The translations under genes were made by a program, and so were the position numbers. The notes beneath the pieces are model-generated. The model saw nothing but the letters and a program-made list of their open reading frames with translations. It was not told the origin of the DNA and ran no database searches. From a virus, in IMG/VR virus record IMGVR_UViG_3300029258_004661, positions 1-58,937 of that record: a stretch of DNA of 58,937 bases, one strand, 5' to 3'. Positions 1 through 8,027 of the stretch are shown here, piece by piece (positions within the stretch are counted from its first letter, which is position 1; the number at the start of each line of letters is the position of its first letter).

Positions 1-525
1 CGCAAAGCACCCTAAATGAATTGCCATACCATTAGCATTTATTAATGCTCTCCATTTTTTATTTCCATTTTCCCACCACACACCTTTAAATCCAGAAGAG
101 TTATTACTACTCAAGCCAACATTCCTTGAATTCTCCAGCTTAGTGCAAACTCTAAGATTTTCCTTTCTATTGTTTAGTTTATTGTTATCAATATGATCAG
201 TGTCATAATTATAGAAAGTATTATTTATAAGTCTATGCAATCTTTTTCCATCCCAAGTAACAACATACCCTTGTGGCGATAAACACCACTTATATTTTTT
301 GATTTTTCTATAATCTTCTTTATCTATTATTCCATACCCAACCACTTCATTTTTATGATTATATAATTCTATCTTACAAATATTCTTTTCAAAAATAAAC
401 CTATTTGGATCACGCCTTGTTCTTTTTAAAATTTTTCCATATCTTTTTAATTGTAAATAATGCCTTTTGCAATATCCCCTCCCGTGATGTTTTTTATCAC
501 AATTTTTTATCTTACATGTTCTCAT
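1..525 (-). CDS. HNH endonuclease with C-terminal AP2 domain (3' end cut by window edge)
   Basis: Reading the minus strand from an ATG at 525 gives 175 codons without a stop, running off the left edge. Seen: an N-terminal zinc-binding module (CKIKNCDKKHHGRGYCKRH), then an HNH core with the DHIDNNKLNNRKENLR segment, then the start of an AP2 domain (FKGVWW, KWRALI, IHLG). Such HNH-AP2 proteins are free-standing homing endonucleases common in phages; they cleave DNA at an intron-less or intron-containing allele and bind through AP2. It follows the glycosyltransferase at 538 after a 12-base gap, so it is probably co-transcribed. The family assignment is firm. Whether it is an intact gene cannot be told because the end is missing. 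Confidence 0.88.
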   Translation of the reverse strand, partial: MRTCKIKNCDKKHHGRGYCKRHYLQLKRYGKILKRTRRDPNRFIFEKNICKIELYNHKNEVVGYGIIDKEDYRKIKKYKWCLSPQGYVVTWDGKRLHRLINNTFYNYDTDHIDNNKLNNRKENLRVCTKLENSRNVGLSSNNSSGFKGVWWENGNKKWRALINANGMAIHLGCFA

Positions 526-537
526 TTATCACTCCGC

Positions 538-1218
538 TCATACAAACTTAGGCATTTTCCATGTAGGATCTAAAAATTTGCTCGGGTCAGTATAGCGACC
601 CGGCTGAAAATAATTGAAAAAACAATATAGGTTAGGGAGAAACTGAATATCATCCGGGTGTTGAAACTTCAGGCGCTCAGCGTAGTGGCCATCACTGTAA
701 GCATGATCGTACACATCAAAACGATACTTTCTGAATATTTCTCCCTTGATAATATACTGCATGATATCAATGTTGCCGTGGCGCACATCCCACGGTTCAG
801 CAATTCTTAGGGTAGTGGCATGGTGTGGCACCTCTCCCTTTCGATCAGGAACCGTATCACCACGGTACATTGAGAACATGAGAATCTTAGCTGTTTGCTG
901 GCGAATTACATCAAAGAAATTAGGGGAGTACATGTTATCATCGCACATGAAGCCATAATAATCATCGTCAACAATATGGCGCATCTCAATGAAGTCGTTA
1001 ATTTTCTTAAAGGCATTCATACCGGGAGCAAGCTTTGGAACAACTAACGGATGAATCCAATATTTTTGTTTTTTGTGGCCCTTAGCCTGCGCTACCGTAG
1101 GCCATCTTTCTTCAACCGTCACAATGGGATGCCATATTATTCCCATTGGCTCCAGGTAATGAATAAGTGTAGGAGCCAAATAGTCACGATAAAACGGTGT
1201 TAGGACATGAATGTCCAT
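538..1218 (-). CDS. Glycosyltransferase-like protein (GT-A type, probable)
   Basis: 226 residues. The N-terminus MDIHVLTPFYR is a typical first beta strand of a nucleotide-sugar-binding fold, and the acidic stretches VDDDYYGF and MCDDNMYSP near residues 83-97 resemble the DxD metal site of GT-A glycosyltransferases. It closes a cassette that also holds a GT2 (1941) and a GT9-like protein (2665), which supports a role in making or altering a glycan on the virion or the host surface. The start codon overlaps the stop of the small gene at 1218 (shared base), so translation is coupled. I do not recognise an exact family, and substrate is unknown. Confidence 0.6.
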   Translation of the reverse strand: MDIHVLTPFYRDYLAPTLIHYLEPMGIIWHPIVTVEERWPTVAQAKGHKKQKYWIHPLVVPKLAPGMNAFKKINDFIEMRHIVDDDYYGFMCDDNMYSPNFFDVIRQQTAKILMFSMYRGDTVPDRKGEVPHHATTLRIAEPWDVRHGNIDIMQYIIKGEIFRKYRFDVYDHAYSDGHYAERLKFQHPDDIQFLPNLYCFFNYFQPGRYTDPSKFLDPTWKMPKFV

Positions 1219-1433
1219 TACGGCTCCTCCTCCTTAATAGCAATTCCCTCAACGCCCCGCAGGCTGATAGTTGGGTCAACGCAAATCAGGATAGCCTCTA
1301 ATCTGTATCTAGTGATGTCAATGGATATTTTACGGACCTGAAGAGCAGAAGAAATATCGTTGCCATCAGAATCATAAATTTTCGTATCAATTGGGTTACC
1401 AGTATCGTTGACAATTTTTATTCCCTTATTCAT
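1218..1433 (-). CDS. Small conserved-looking phage protein of unknown function
   Basis: 71 residues from the ATG at 1433, chosen because GGAGGAAG lies 9 bases upstream; longer in-frame starts at 1439 and 1451 have poorer spacing. The protein has no Cys, signal peptide or membrane segment and reads as a small beta-rich domain (IKIVNDTGNPIDTKIYDSDG, then ISIDITRYRLEAIL). It overlaps the 3' end of the SpeD homologue by 8 bases and shares a base with the following glycosyltransferase, so it sits inside a tightly coupled cluster. I do not recognise the family. Confidence 0.65.
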   Translation of the reverse strand: MNKGIKIVNDTGNPIDTKIYDSDGNDISSALQVRKISIDITRYRLEAILICVDPTISLRGVEGIAIKEEEP

Positions 1434-1965
1434 TATCATCTTCCTCCACAAACCTGTTAATGTAATGCACGCTTTGTTTTTTATGTGGAATCTCCTTCAA
1501 TAAATACCCTACCGCGGCGCGGGCAATCGCATTACGACCACAGACAAAAATATCTATGGCAATAAGGCCGTCCTCCTGATAAGTGTGACAGGTGACATGG
1601 CTTTCATCAAGGCCAACGTATACGCTGATGCCGTCAGGAGTCTTCTTTGCGGCAGGGTGCAGGCTGGGAGGACCACCTAGCCGGTAACTTACCACCTTCA
1701 TGATTGTTGCCTGTGCTTTGTTGGCTGCTTCCCTCATGATACTGGTGAGTATTTCTTGGTCCCCGAGCAGGCCTGATGGACAGCCAGCAAGGTCCACAAT
1801 TGCGTGCAGGCCACGGGCCTTAACTGTTGTTTCCATACCAAATGCTCCTTTTCTTTTCAAAAGTTTAACAAATAAATGTACGGCAAAATATACCGCACCG
1901 AACACCACAGTAACCGACAGTATAAATACAATTCCCCACCCTAACCAGTATTGCCATGTTGCCAT
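1426..1965 (-). CDS. speD: SpeD-type pyruvoyl decarboxylase homologue (AdoMet decarboxylase family) with N-terminal membrane anchor
   Basis: 179 residues. Residues 9-34 form one hydrophobic helix followed by KLLKRK, so the N-terminus should be membrane-anchored with the catalytic domain in the cytoplasm. Residues 44-170 match the SpeD fold: GLHAIVDLAGC at the start, then LDESHVTCHTYQEDG with the self-cleavage Ser at 122 (future pyruvoyl group), the processing His at 127, and the catalytic Cys at 142 in FVCG. In bacteria this family makes decarboxylated AdoMet for spermidine; relatives have been shown to act on ornithine or arginine instead. An internal ATG at 1836 has its own AAAGGAG site 8 bases upstream and would give a soluble 136-residue SpeD of normal length. 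It overlaps the upstream GT2 by 25 bases. Family call firm, substrate open. Confidence 0.85.
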   Translation of the reverse strand: MATWQYWLGWGIVFILSVTVVFGAVYFAVHLFVKLLKRKGAFGMETTVKARGLHAIVDLAGCPSGLLGDQEILTSIMREAANKAQATIMKVVSYRLGGPPSLHPAAKKTPDGISVYVGLDESHVTCHTYQEDGLIAIDIFVCGRNAIARAAVGYLLKEIPHKKQSVHYINRFVEEDDNE

Positions 1966-2660
1966 GTTTCATCCTCTTTGTGATAGTGTCTAACAATCAA
2001 GGGGTGGACCCAATGAGTAAAACCATGCCCTGTGGCTCTTCTACAGAATTCTTCATCCGAATGATAATGGGTTAATTCAACCTCCCTTGTACCGACTTTT
2101 TTTCTGCCAAGAGCCATTGGGCCAATTTTCTCTATGACTTTTCTTTTAATAAGCACGAAAGCGAAATTGCTCCATTCTGCTTCCCGCGGCTCTTTTATTT
2201 TATCTTTTTTGTGTGCTCCACCGCCATAAGCTCCGCTGCAATACACACTGTCATTACTCTGAAGCGTAACGGGCGTGACCGTGGCAATGGTCGGATCAGT
2301 TTTTGCAAAATTAATGAGGGTCTTAAATGTATTTGGAGTAACAACCTCGGTATCATTATTTACAAGGAAGATATATTCGTTGCTGCTTTTTCTTATGCCC
2401 TCATTAACCGAGCTTGTAAAAAAATGGTTCCATTTATTCAAATATATGCTAATTGCAGGAGAGTCATCATCAAAGTTCCTATTAAAAACATCACCAAGAT
2501 ATTCTCTCAATTCTAGATCCACTTCACCGGCAGTGCTGACAGAGTTGTCAATGATGACAAGTTCGTCGCACGGGCGCATTTGCCCAAGCATTGAATCAAC
2601 ACACGCCCTCAGCCTATGCAATTTGAAATACGATATCAGTATTACGGAGAATGGATCCAT
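1941..2660 (-). CDS. Glycosyltransferase family 2 protein
   Basis: 239 residues with a clear GT2 pattern: N-terminal FSVILISYFKLHRLRACVDSML (first strand and helix), VIIDNS, then the metal-binding acidic motif NNDTE near residues 100-104, and a C-terminal HSDEEFCRRA segment that corresponds to the ED motif. GT2 enzymes move a sugar from a nucleotide donor; soluble ones in phages usually decorate phage proteins, DNA bases or surface glycans. There is no membrane helix. It lies between a GT9-like gene and the SpeD homologue, with a 4-base gap upstream and a 25-base overlap downstream. Acceptor unknown. Confidence 0.85.
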   Translation of the reverse strand: MDPFSVILISYFKLHRLRACVDSMLGQMRPCDELVIIDNSVSTAGEVDLELREYLGDVFNRNFDDDSPAISIYLNKWNHFFTSSVNEGIRKSSNEYIFLVNNDTEVVTPNTFKTLINFAKTDPTIATVTPVTLQSNDSVYCSGAYGGGAHKKDKIKEPREAEWSNFAFVLIKRKVIEKIGPMALGRKKVGTREVELTHYHSDEEFCRRATGHGFTHWVHPLIVRHYHKEDETWQHGNTG

Positions 2661-2664
2661 GATG

Positions 2665-3588
2665 TCACCTCTTGATGAAATGTTCTACGCCATTAACTAT
2701 TTCCTCTGCTGTATAAATTGGCCGCATAATATGCTCACCGCCGTTACGGCGTAAAATATAGCAATCTTCTTCTGGAACATAGGGGCCGCTATTCCAATCG
2801 CCGGGCTGTATGTTATTTCTTGTTGATCTGTCCCTGAGCATGTGGGTTATATCACCCCATATGGCCACTATCTTCTTTTTCAACGCGCTGGCCGCATGGG
2901 TCATGCCTGTATCACCCCCGACGTAAATATCACCCCTGGATATCACTGAGATAGACCTAGACGGCGTTAAATCATATTGGGTTAGGTCAATTATGTTCTT
3001 GAAATCACCCCTCAGAAGTCCATTCTCAGCATCCATACGGCCTATTCGGATAAACAGCCAATCAGGGTACTTTCTGGCCAGCATTTTAATGGCCGCGGCG
3101 TGGTGTTTAAAGTTGTGGTTGCGGCTCCTACTGTAAGGGGCATCTGTAAGAATATGCCACACAACTATACCGGCAGGCGGTCCAACTGCGAAACGGCAAT
3201 AGTGACGCCAGACCATTTCATCAAATTCCGTATCAAGCCATTGCTTGTAGCGATCAGGAATTTCAAGAGTAGGGTAGCGCCCCGTTTTTCTGATCATGTT
3301 CGGGGCATAAACAAACAGATTCCCCCAAGTTGGATAAAGAACCCTGTAGCCAGTTTTATTTTCGGCATCAAGGCAACTGCGGTATCCATCTTCAGGGTAA
3401 AGAAACCCGGCAAATAAATCAGGAGCCCAAAGCTCCATATCAAAGCCTTTTACGGAAGGGTATTTAAAACTCTGGAAGGCGTATAGCTCAAATTCTGGAA
3501 ATTCTGTTTTTACATTTTCTGCAAAATATTTAACAATAATGCGGTCGCCAAGTCTTTCATTAAAGCATACTATCTTCTTGTTTTCCAT
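2665..3588 (-). CDS. GT9-like (heptosyltransferase-type) glycosyltransferase
   Basis: 307 residues from the ATG at 3588, preceded by AAGGGA; the family's first strand (KKIVCFNERLGD) begins directly after this Met. A start at 3606 is also possible. The C-terminal half carries the donor-site signature of ADP-heptose type GT9 enzymes, DIYVGGDTGMTHAASALKKK followed by VAIWG, in a GT-B fold. GT9 proteins usually build lipopolysaccharide core, so here the role may be glycan change on the host or use of a host-like donor. The gene begins inside the 3' end of the radical-SAM-like gene (29-base overlap) and is followed 4 bases later by the GT2, so the three are one coupled unit. Confidence 0.8.
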   Translation of the reverse strand: MENKKIVCFNERLGDRIIVKYFAENVKTEFPEFELYAFQSFKYPSVKGFDMELWAPDLFAGFLYPEDGYRSCLDAENKTGYRVLYPTWGNLFVYAPNMIRKTGRYPTLEIPDRYKQWLDTEFDEMVWRHYCRFAVGPPAGIVVWHILTDAPYSRSRNHNFKHHAAAIKMLARKYPDWLFIRIGRMDAENGLLRGDFKNIIDLTQYDLTPSRSISVISRGDIYVGGDTGMTHAASALKKKIVAIWGDITHMLRDRSTRNNIQPGDWNSGPYVPEEDCYILRRNGGEHIMRPIYTAEEIVNGVEHFIKR

Positions 3589-4534
3589 TGTTGTTTCCCT
3601 TACCATTATTAGAGCCCCTTCTATCTTGGTACTTGGCATCCTTGCGGACAATAACCCGCATGCCGGTTTCAGATGCAATCTGGCTCTTAAGTTCTGAAAC
3701 CTCCTCTTGGCTTGATGCTCCGATTGGGTTAATGAAGACCTCTCTAGCTCCCAACCTTATTAACTCTTTATATAGCGGAAGCTTAACTTCTGATATAACA
3801 TCATTAAAGCCAAAAAGCAAGTTTTTATTGGCCATAACTTTACCTATATCTAATGCTCTTTGCTCGTTAAAGGTAAAGGTTGTGTCACCAAAAAAGAAAT
3901 TTTTTATTCCATATTTATTAACAACTCCAACAACCTCGTTCTTTATTCTGTTGATGCTGAACAGCTTTAATTTTTTACATAGCCATGTAGGGCCAAAAGG
4001 ACTTCCCCGGCTACCCATGATCATTGTGGCTCTCATGCCATCAAGCCTTCGGGCATAGGTATTCATTTCAACAAGATTGCGGGCTGGAAATGGTAAACGA
4101 TTTACATTCCTAACCTCTTCGCTATACACATGCTGAACGCTGTCAACATCGTGGATTATATCCGTAAGAAAATTGGCAACCGAAAGCTCTGCCTCTCCTT
4201 TTATAACAACATTGAAACTTCTTGTGTTTGCATATTTTCCAGTATACTTGCTGGGACCACTACCGCAAACAATAATGGCAGACTTGTTGTTTATTTCCCT
4301 GCACATTCTGGATATTTCAACCGCTACGCTGTAGCTGTTTATGTCGGCATATATAACGTATAGCGGACAACTTCCAAAGCCCCAATGATTCCTGTTAATA
4401 CCATTAAGGTCGTTAACCCTGACGGCATAATTTTCCTTTTGGAATATCGGGGCAATCTGTAGCAAAAACAGCGGCGGATCAAGTCTACTTGAAATATTAT
4501 CGGTAAAAGGAATGTTAATAAGTTCAACTCTCAT
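3560..4534 (-). CDS. B12-binding/radical-SAM-like protein lacking the iron-sulphur cysteines
   Basis: 324 residues from the ATG at 4534 (GAGGCGAG upstream). Residues 1-130 match the cobalamin-binding Rossmann domain of BchE-type proteins (PPLFLLQIAPIFQKENYAVRVNDLN, then IIVCGSGPSKYTGKYA and VVIKGEAELSVANFL). Residues 145-270 match the start of a radical SAM barrel: LPFPARNLVEMNTY, GSRGSPFGPTWLC, KYGIKNFFFGDTTFT. In active enzymes the GSRG is followed by CxxxCxxC; here those positions are Ser178, Pro182 and Leu185, so no 4Fe-4S cluster can form in the usual way. The domain is also short and ends in an Asn/Gly-rich tail. It sits in the glycosyltransferase cassette. It may be a non-redox binding protein, a scaffold or a decaying gene. 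Confidence 0.75.
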   Translation of the reverse strand: MRVELINIPFTDNISSRLDPPLFLLQIAPIFQKENYAVRVNDLNGINRNHWGFGSCPLYVIYADINSYSVAVEISRMCREINNKSAIIVCGSGPSKYTGKYANTRSFNVVIKGEAELSVANFLTDIIHDVDSVQHVYSEEVRNVNRLPFPARNLVEMNTYARRLDGMRATMIMGSRGSPFGPTWLCKKLKLFSINRIKNEVVGVVNKYGIKNFFFGDTTFTFNEQRALDIGKVMANKNLLFGFNDVISEVKLPLYKELIRLGAREVFINPIGASSQEEVSELKSQIASETGMRVIVRKDAKYQDRRGSNNGKGNNNGKQEDSML

Positions 4535-4548
4535 TCTGTATTCTCGCC

Positions 4549-4818
4549 TCAAACATAAATTATTTTTTCGCCCGTATTTTTCTTTGACCCCCTGCCGATA
4601 ATTTTAGCTGTTTCCTTATTGCCAGTAACCATGCTAATGTTGACCCGTTCGTTTCTCTTAAAGGTCATGTCTGTTGAATTGATTGCACTCTTTTTTATTG
4701 CCCCGGTTCTCATGATAATATTATAGGTTCCATCAGGGTTGCGGGAATGTATTGTAGCATCCTGAATATTATCAACTTGGGCCTTCTTTGATATCTCCTT
4801 TATTATCTTAAGCATCAT
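4549..4818 (-). CDS. Small OB-fold-like protein, possibly baseplate/tail associated
   Basis: 89 residues, no Cys. After a helical N-terminus (LKIIKEISKKAQVD) it shows alternating strands (DATIHSRNPDGTYNIIMRTG, FKRNERVNISMVTGNKETAKIIGRG) with the pattern of small beta barrels used as hub or spike pieces in phage tails. Its start overlaps the stop of the 4815 gene by 4 bases (ATGA-type coupling). Position at the end of the tail/receptor operon supports a virion role, but no family is recognised. Confidence 0.5.
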   Translation of the reverse strand: MMLKIIKEISKKAQVDNIQDATIHSRNPDGTYNIIMRTGAIKKSAINSTDMTFKRNERVNISMVTGNKETAKIIGRGSKKNTGEKIIYV

Positions 4819-5126
4819 TCGCCCTCCTCATGCTGCTCAACATTAATTTCGGCCCAAATGCCTTCATTGCTAATGGTGAAACTGTAATCGGTGGCTATAT
4901 GGACATCAACAATATCCAGAAGGCTTTCATATACGTTTAATTTCTGGTTAATGAAAATGCCATCCTTGTAGGGAACTCGCAGAGTGCGCTTAGATCGCTT
5001 ATACCAATTTTCATTAATGAAATTGGTTCCGCGAACCTTCGCAATATATTCGCTATTAATGAGGGGGTCATTAATTTCGGGGGCTTCTTTGTCGCCAGCA
5101 CCACGAATGCAAACAATATCAATCAT
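4815..5126 (-). CDS. Hypothetical protein, tail-region
   Basis: 103 residues, acidic C-terminus (EQHEEGE), one Cys, no membrane segment. It overlaps the preceding zinc-finger gene by 8 bases and the following gene by 4 bases, so it is translationally coupled in the operon. Composition (many aromatic and Asn residues, predicted strands such as RTLRVPYKDGIFINQKLNVYESLLD) suggests a beta-rich structural or assembly protein. I do not recognise it. Confidence 0.6.
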   Translation of the reverse strand: MIDIVCIRGAGDKEAPEINDPLINSEYIAKVRGTNFINENWYKRSKRTLRVPYKDGIFINQKLNVYESLLDIVDVHIATDYSFTISNEGIWAEINVEQHEEGE

Positions 5127-5610
5127 TATTCTCTTTCCCTTCCTTAATTGGGTTTACTTTGATTTTAGCTCTAAACCCACACTTCGGGCAAATAATGGTG
5201 TGCATATCTTTTCCGCAACATGGTCTTGTTATAACCATTTTTATCTTCTCGCCTTTGCTGTTGCACAGTTTGCAATATGGCAAATCCATCTCATTGATCA
5301 TTGCAGGATCAATCTTCCTGTAATCTTTTGGCGGCATTAATTCGGGGTTAGGTCTGTTCTGAATAACCCTTTCAGCCCGTTGCGGGGGCGAAGACATCAT
5401 ATCAACAAGCATAGCGTTTATTCTATTCAGCCACACACTATTGATTCTTTTATTTAATAGGTCGACCTTTGGTATAACATCTTCATCAAATACCTCTATT
5501 GTTATAGAAGATATTCTACCATTAGTAAACTTGTATGTTGTTTTAACTTCTCCATTGTCAAAATACTTTTCCCCCTCTGTAATTGGAGAGCGATTTGTTT
5601 TCTCAGTCAT
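5119..5610 (-). CDS. Zinc-ribbon protein of unknown function
   Basis: 163 residues from the ATG at 5610, which has TAGGAGA 8 bases upstream; the longer reading from 5640 would start inside the upstream gene without a good site. The C-terminal third holds a clear metal site: CKLCNSKGEKIKMV, then PCCGKDMHTIICPKCGF (paired CxxC knuckles plus CC and His). The N-terminal part is helical and basic. Possible roles are nucleic-acid binding or stabilising a virion protein; context (receptor-side operon) favours a structural or assembly job. Family not recognised. Confidence 0.65.
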   Translation of the reverse strand: MTEKTNRSPITEGEKYFDNGEVKTTYKFTNGRISSITIEVFDEDVIPKVDLLNKRINSVWLNRINAMLVDMMSSPPQRAERVIQNRPNPELMPPKDYRKIDPAMINEMDLPYCKLCNSKGEKIKMVITRPCCGKDMHTIICPKCGFRAKIKVNPIKEGKENND

Positions 5611-5629
5611 ACCAAATTCTCCTATTAAA

Positions 5630-8023
5630 TTATGGCTCATAAATTAAAAAATCTATACCATTACTGCATTTATCTACACTGATGAGATCTTCAAAAACGG
5701 GGCTATCAGGGTTAATTGGCCTAATTTTTCCATCTACAAGCTCCCATCCGTTATACCCTTTTATCTGGTTTACTTTTCCTCCTGGGTAAGTTGCATACAA
5801 TAGAAATCCATTCCCCTGATCGTTGATCAGTGCCCCACCCCTAGTAGCGTCATAAAGATTACTTATATCATTTTCAAGACTTTCATGCAATTGATAATTG
5901 TATCCACCAAAATATTCCGTTGTTGATAAAAGATCTTCTTTGCTCTCACCACACCCTCCTGTTATATCTATTGGATACAATATATAATCCGGAAAACCAA
6001 TTGGGTCTGTTTTTCCAATTATAAAATTCTCTCCCCCATTTAGCCCTGTAAACAACCCATACCCTTCTGGCGGGTAATAGGAGTTAACCCCCAAGCCTTT
6101 AAATTCCTCTTCATCACTAAGAACAACAAGCCTCTCACTAAGCTCAATTATCCTCTGTTTACAGAAAACCTTTCCATCGCCCAATGTATACACGGGCCAC
6201 CCTCTCATGACATATACATTTGATGGCATATAATATATCCAGCCGGGAAACATTTGGTTTGGAATTATCTGCTCAGCACAGTTATACCATTGTTGCGGGA
6301 AACTAGGGCTTGCTGGTTCGCTAAGTTTGCATGGGTCTACAATGGACCCATATAAATCTACACACTGATCACTCCAAATTGGGTTATAATCAACATGATA
6401 GCCCCAATACTCAAGATCTACATCTCTTATTTTTTGGTGTAATGGCTCCGAAAAAACCTCATCTGAACTTTCCATTGTACTAACCGGGGTTTGGAAAACT
6501 GTTATTGAAAATGACCCGTCATCATACTCATTATATGGACCCATAACAGTTTCACTTTGGGTACTGGTATCTGTTAAATCTGGGTTGCAATCTTTTCCCC
6601 CATATTCGCAAGTATCATCGTTTGGGTCTGCACAATTATCATGGCAATCGCATGTCCACGGCCACACATAATCATACCCAACGCATTCAACTTGACTAAC
6701 CCCATAGCCCCTGCCATAAAACTTTCCTTTGCAATAATAGTAAATATCTTGAGTTACGGTTGGAAGCCCATACTCTGGTACATCGTAATAATAACTATTT
6801 TCACTTATGCGGGTTCTCTCAATATGAAAATCCAATGGGGACCACCACCTCCCCGCTGTTTTATTTTCAGCACACCATGGACCTCTTCCCCAAATATATT
6901 GATCTCCAACTTTATGTTTATCGTGCGTATATTGCAATTCATTTTCTTTTTGCGCGTTCATGGATATTATTTTACTAAAGGTTCCACCAACAGTTATTTT
7001 TGTTTCAGCATATTGGGAAACGTGCATGCCAGCATTTTTGTATACCATTGGTTGATTCCAATAACACGTTGGCTCATTTGGATACGAATGCTCCATCCTT
7101 TTTTGGGAATATTTTGTTTCATCATTTATCCAATTATTGCCATATTCGTCTGGGCCATATGAACTTGAAAGATCGCAGGTCTTACTAAAAGAACAAATGT
7201 CTTTTTCATCACAATGGGCTGTAAAGCCAACCCCACGGCAACCAGTACCATGAGGGTTTCCAACCTCACCATTTTCATTTCTGACTGCCATTATTTCATC
7301 ATAACTCGATAATAAGGCAACAGGAGACGTATATATCGATGGGTCTAAAATCGGGGTGTAGTCGGAAATGGTTATCTCTTTTGTGGTTTGTGAAATTGAG
7401 TATTCAATATATAAATGAGTATATATATAATCATCAACATTTGGGTCTGAAAGAGCGCTCCATGGCAAAGCCCTTATTTCAATCAACACTCCAATTTTAA
7501 ATGGGTAATTTTCGGCAAACCTAACAGAGTCTATTCCGCGGTATGATACTGCTTCATCCCATAAATCGTGCATTATCTTAGCGGCATCTTCTGAACACTT
7601 ACGGTAATTTCTCGGTGTTTCTAATTCATCTCCAGTCCCCTCGTCATAAAAAACAAGTATTGCAGAGGAACCATCAGCATCAACGTATAGGTTGTTATTT
7701 CTTTCCTCAGCAATCCAATATTTCCCAAGGCAATTTTTTGCACCATCTGCATGGCCAATGGCCTTCAGCGGAACCCCCTCTTTATTAAACTCAACAATTA
7801 TTAAATCGTTTTCCGAAAAAACAATGTCTGGCGATGAAGGGTGGTTGTCTTCACCAGAACCGCAATTATAGTGCCAATCTATCTCATATAAGCCTTCATC
7901 GTATTCAACCCTAACATAGTAGCCCTGAAACCCATCGCCATTAACAACAGAGCCTTTGTAAACTGCTTGGCGAAATAAAACTTCGCAGGGGGTTTGTGTG
8001 CCTTCCAAGTTATACTTGCTCAT
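5630..8023 (-). CDS. Large Cys- and Tyr-rich secreted-surface-type protein, probable receptor-binding/tail-tip protein
   Basis: 797 residues. Very rich in Tyr, Trp, Gly, Pro and Cys, with repeated beta-type segments; the stretch around residues 455-490 (WTCDCHDNC, then DDTCEYGGKDCNPD) looks like a disulphide- or metal-stabilised loop region, unusual for a cytoplasmically assembled phage protein. No signal peptide, coiled coil or enzymatic motif is evident. It follows the FN3-like protein at 8028 by 4 bases and its 3' end overlaps the site that starts the zinc-ribbon gene. Placement at the end of the tail operon suggests a host-contact protein. I do not recognise its family. Confidence 0.6.
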   Translation of the reverse strand: MSKYNLEGTQTPCEVLFRQAVYKGSVVNGDGFQGYYVRVEYDEGLYEIDWHYNCGSGEDNHPSSPDIVFSENDLIIVEFNKEGVPLKAIGHADGAKNCLGKYWIAEERNNNLYVDADGSSAILVFYDEGTGDELETPRNYRKCSEDAAKIMHDLWDEAVSYRGIDSVRFAENYPFKIGVLIEIRALPWSALSDPNVDDYIYTHLYIEYSISQTTKEITISDYTPILDPSIYTSPVALLSSYDEIMAVRNENGEVGNPHGTGCRGVGFTAHCDEKDICSFSKTCDLSSSYGPDEYGNNWINDETKYSQKRMEHSYPNEPTCYWNQPMVYKNAGMHVSQYAETKITVGGTFSKIISMNAQKENELQYTHDKHKVGDQYIWGRGPWCAENKTAGRWWSPLDFHIERTRISENSYYYDVPEYGLPTVTQDIYYYCKGKFYGRGYGVSQVECVGYDYVWPWTCDCHDNCADPNDDTCEYGGKDCNPDLTDTSTQSETVMGPYNEYDDGSFSITVFQTPVSTMESSDEVFSEPLHQKIRDVDLEYWGYHVDYNPIWSDQCVDLYGSIVDPCKLSEPASPSFPQQWYNCAEQIIPNQMFPGWIYYMPSNVYVMRGWPVYTLGDGKVFCKQRIIELSERLVVLSDEEEFKGLGVNSYYPPEGYGLFTGLNGGENFIIGKTDPIGFPDYILYPIDITGGCGESKEDLLSTTEYFGGYNYQLHESLENDISNLYDATRGGALINDQGNGFLLYATYPGGKVNQIKGYNGWELVDGKIRPINPDSPVFEDLISVDKCSNGIDFLIYEP

Positions 8024-8027
8024 GCCG

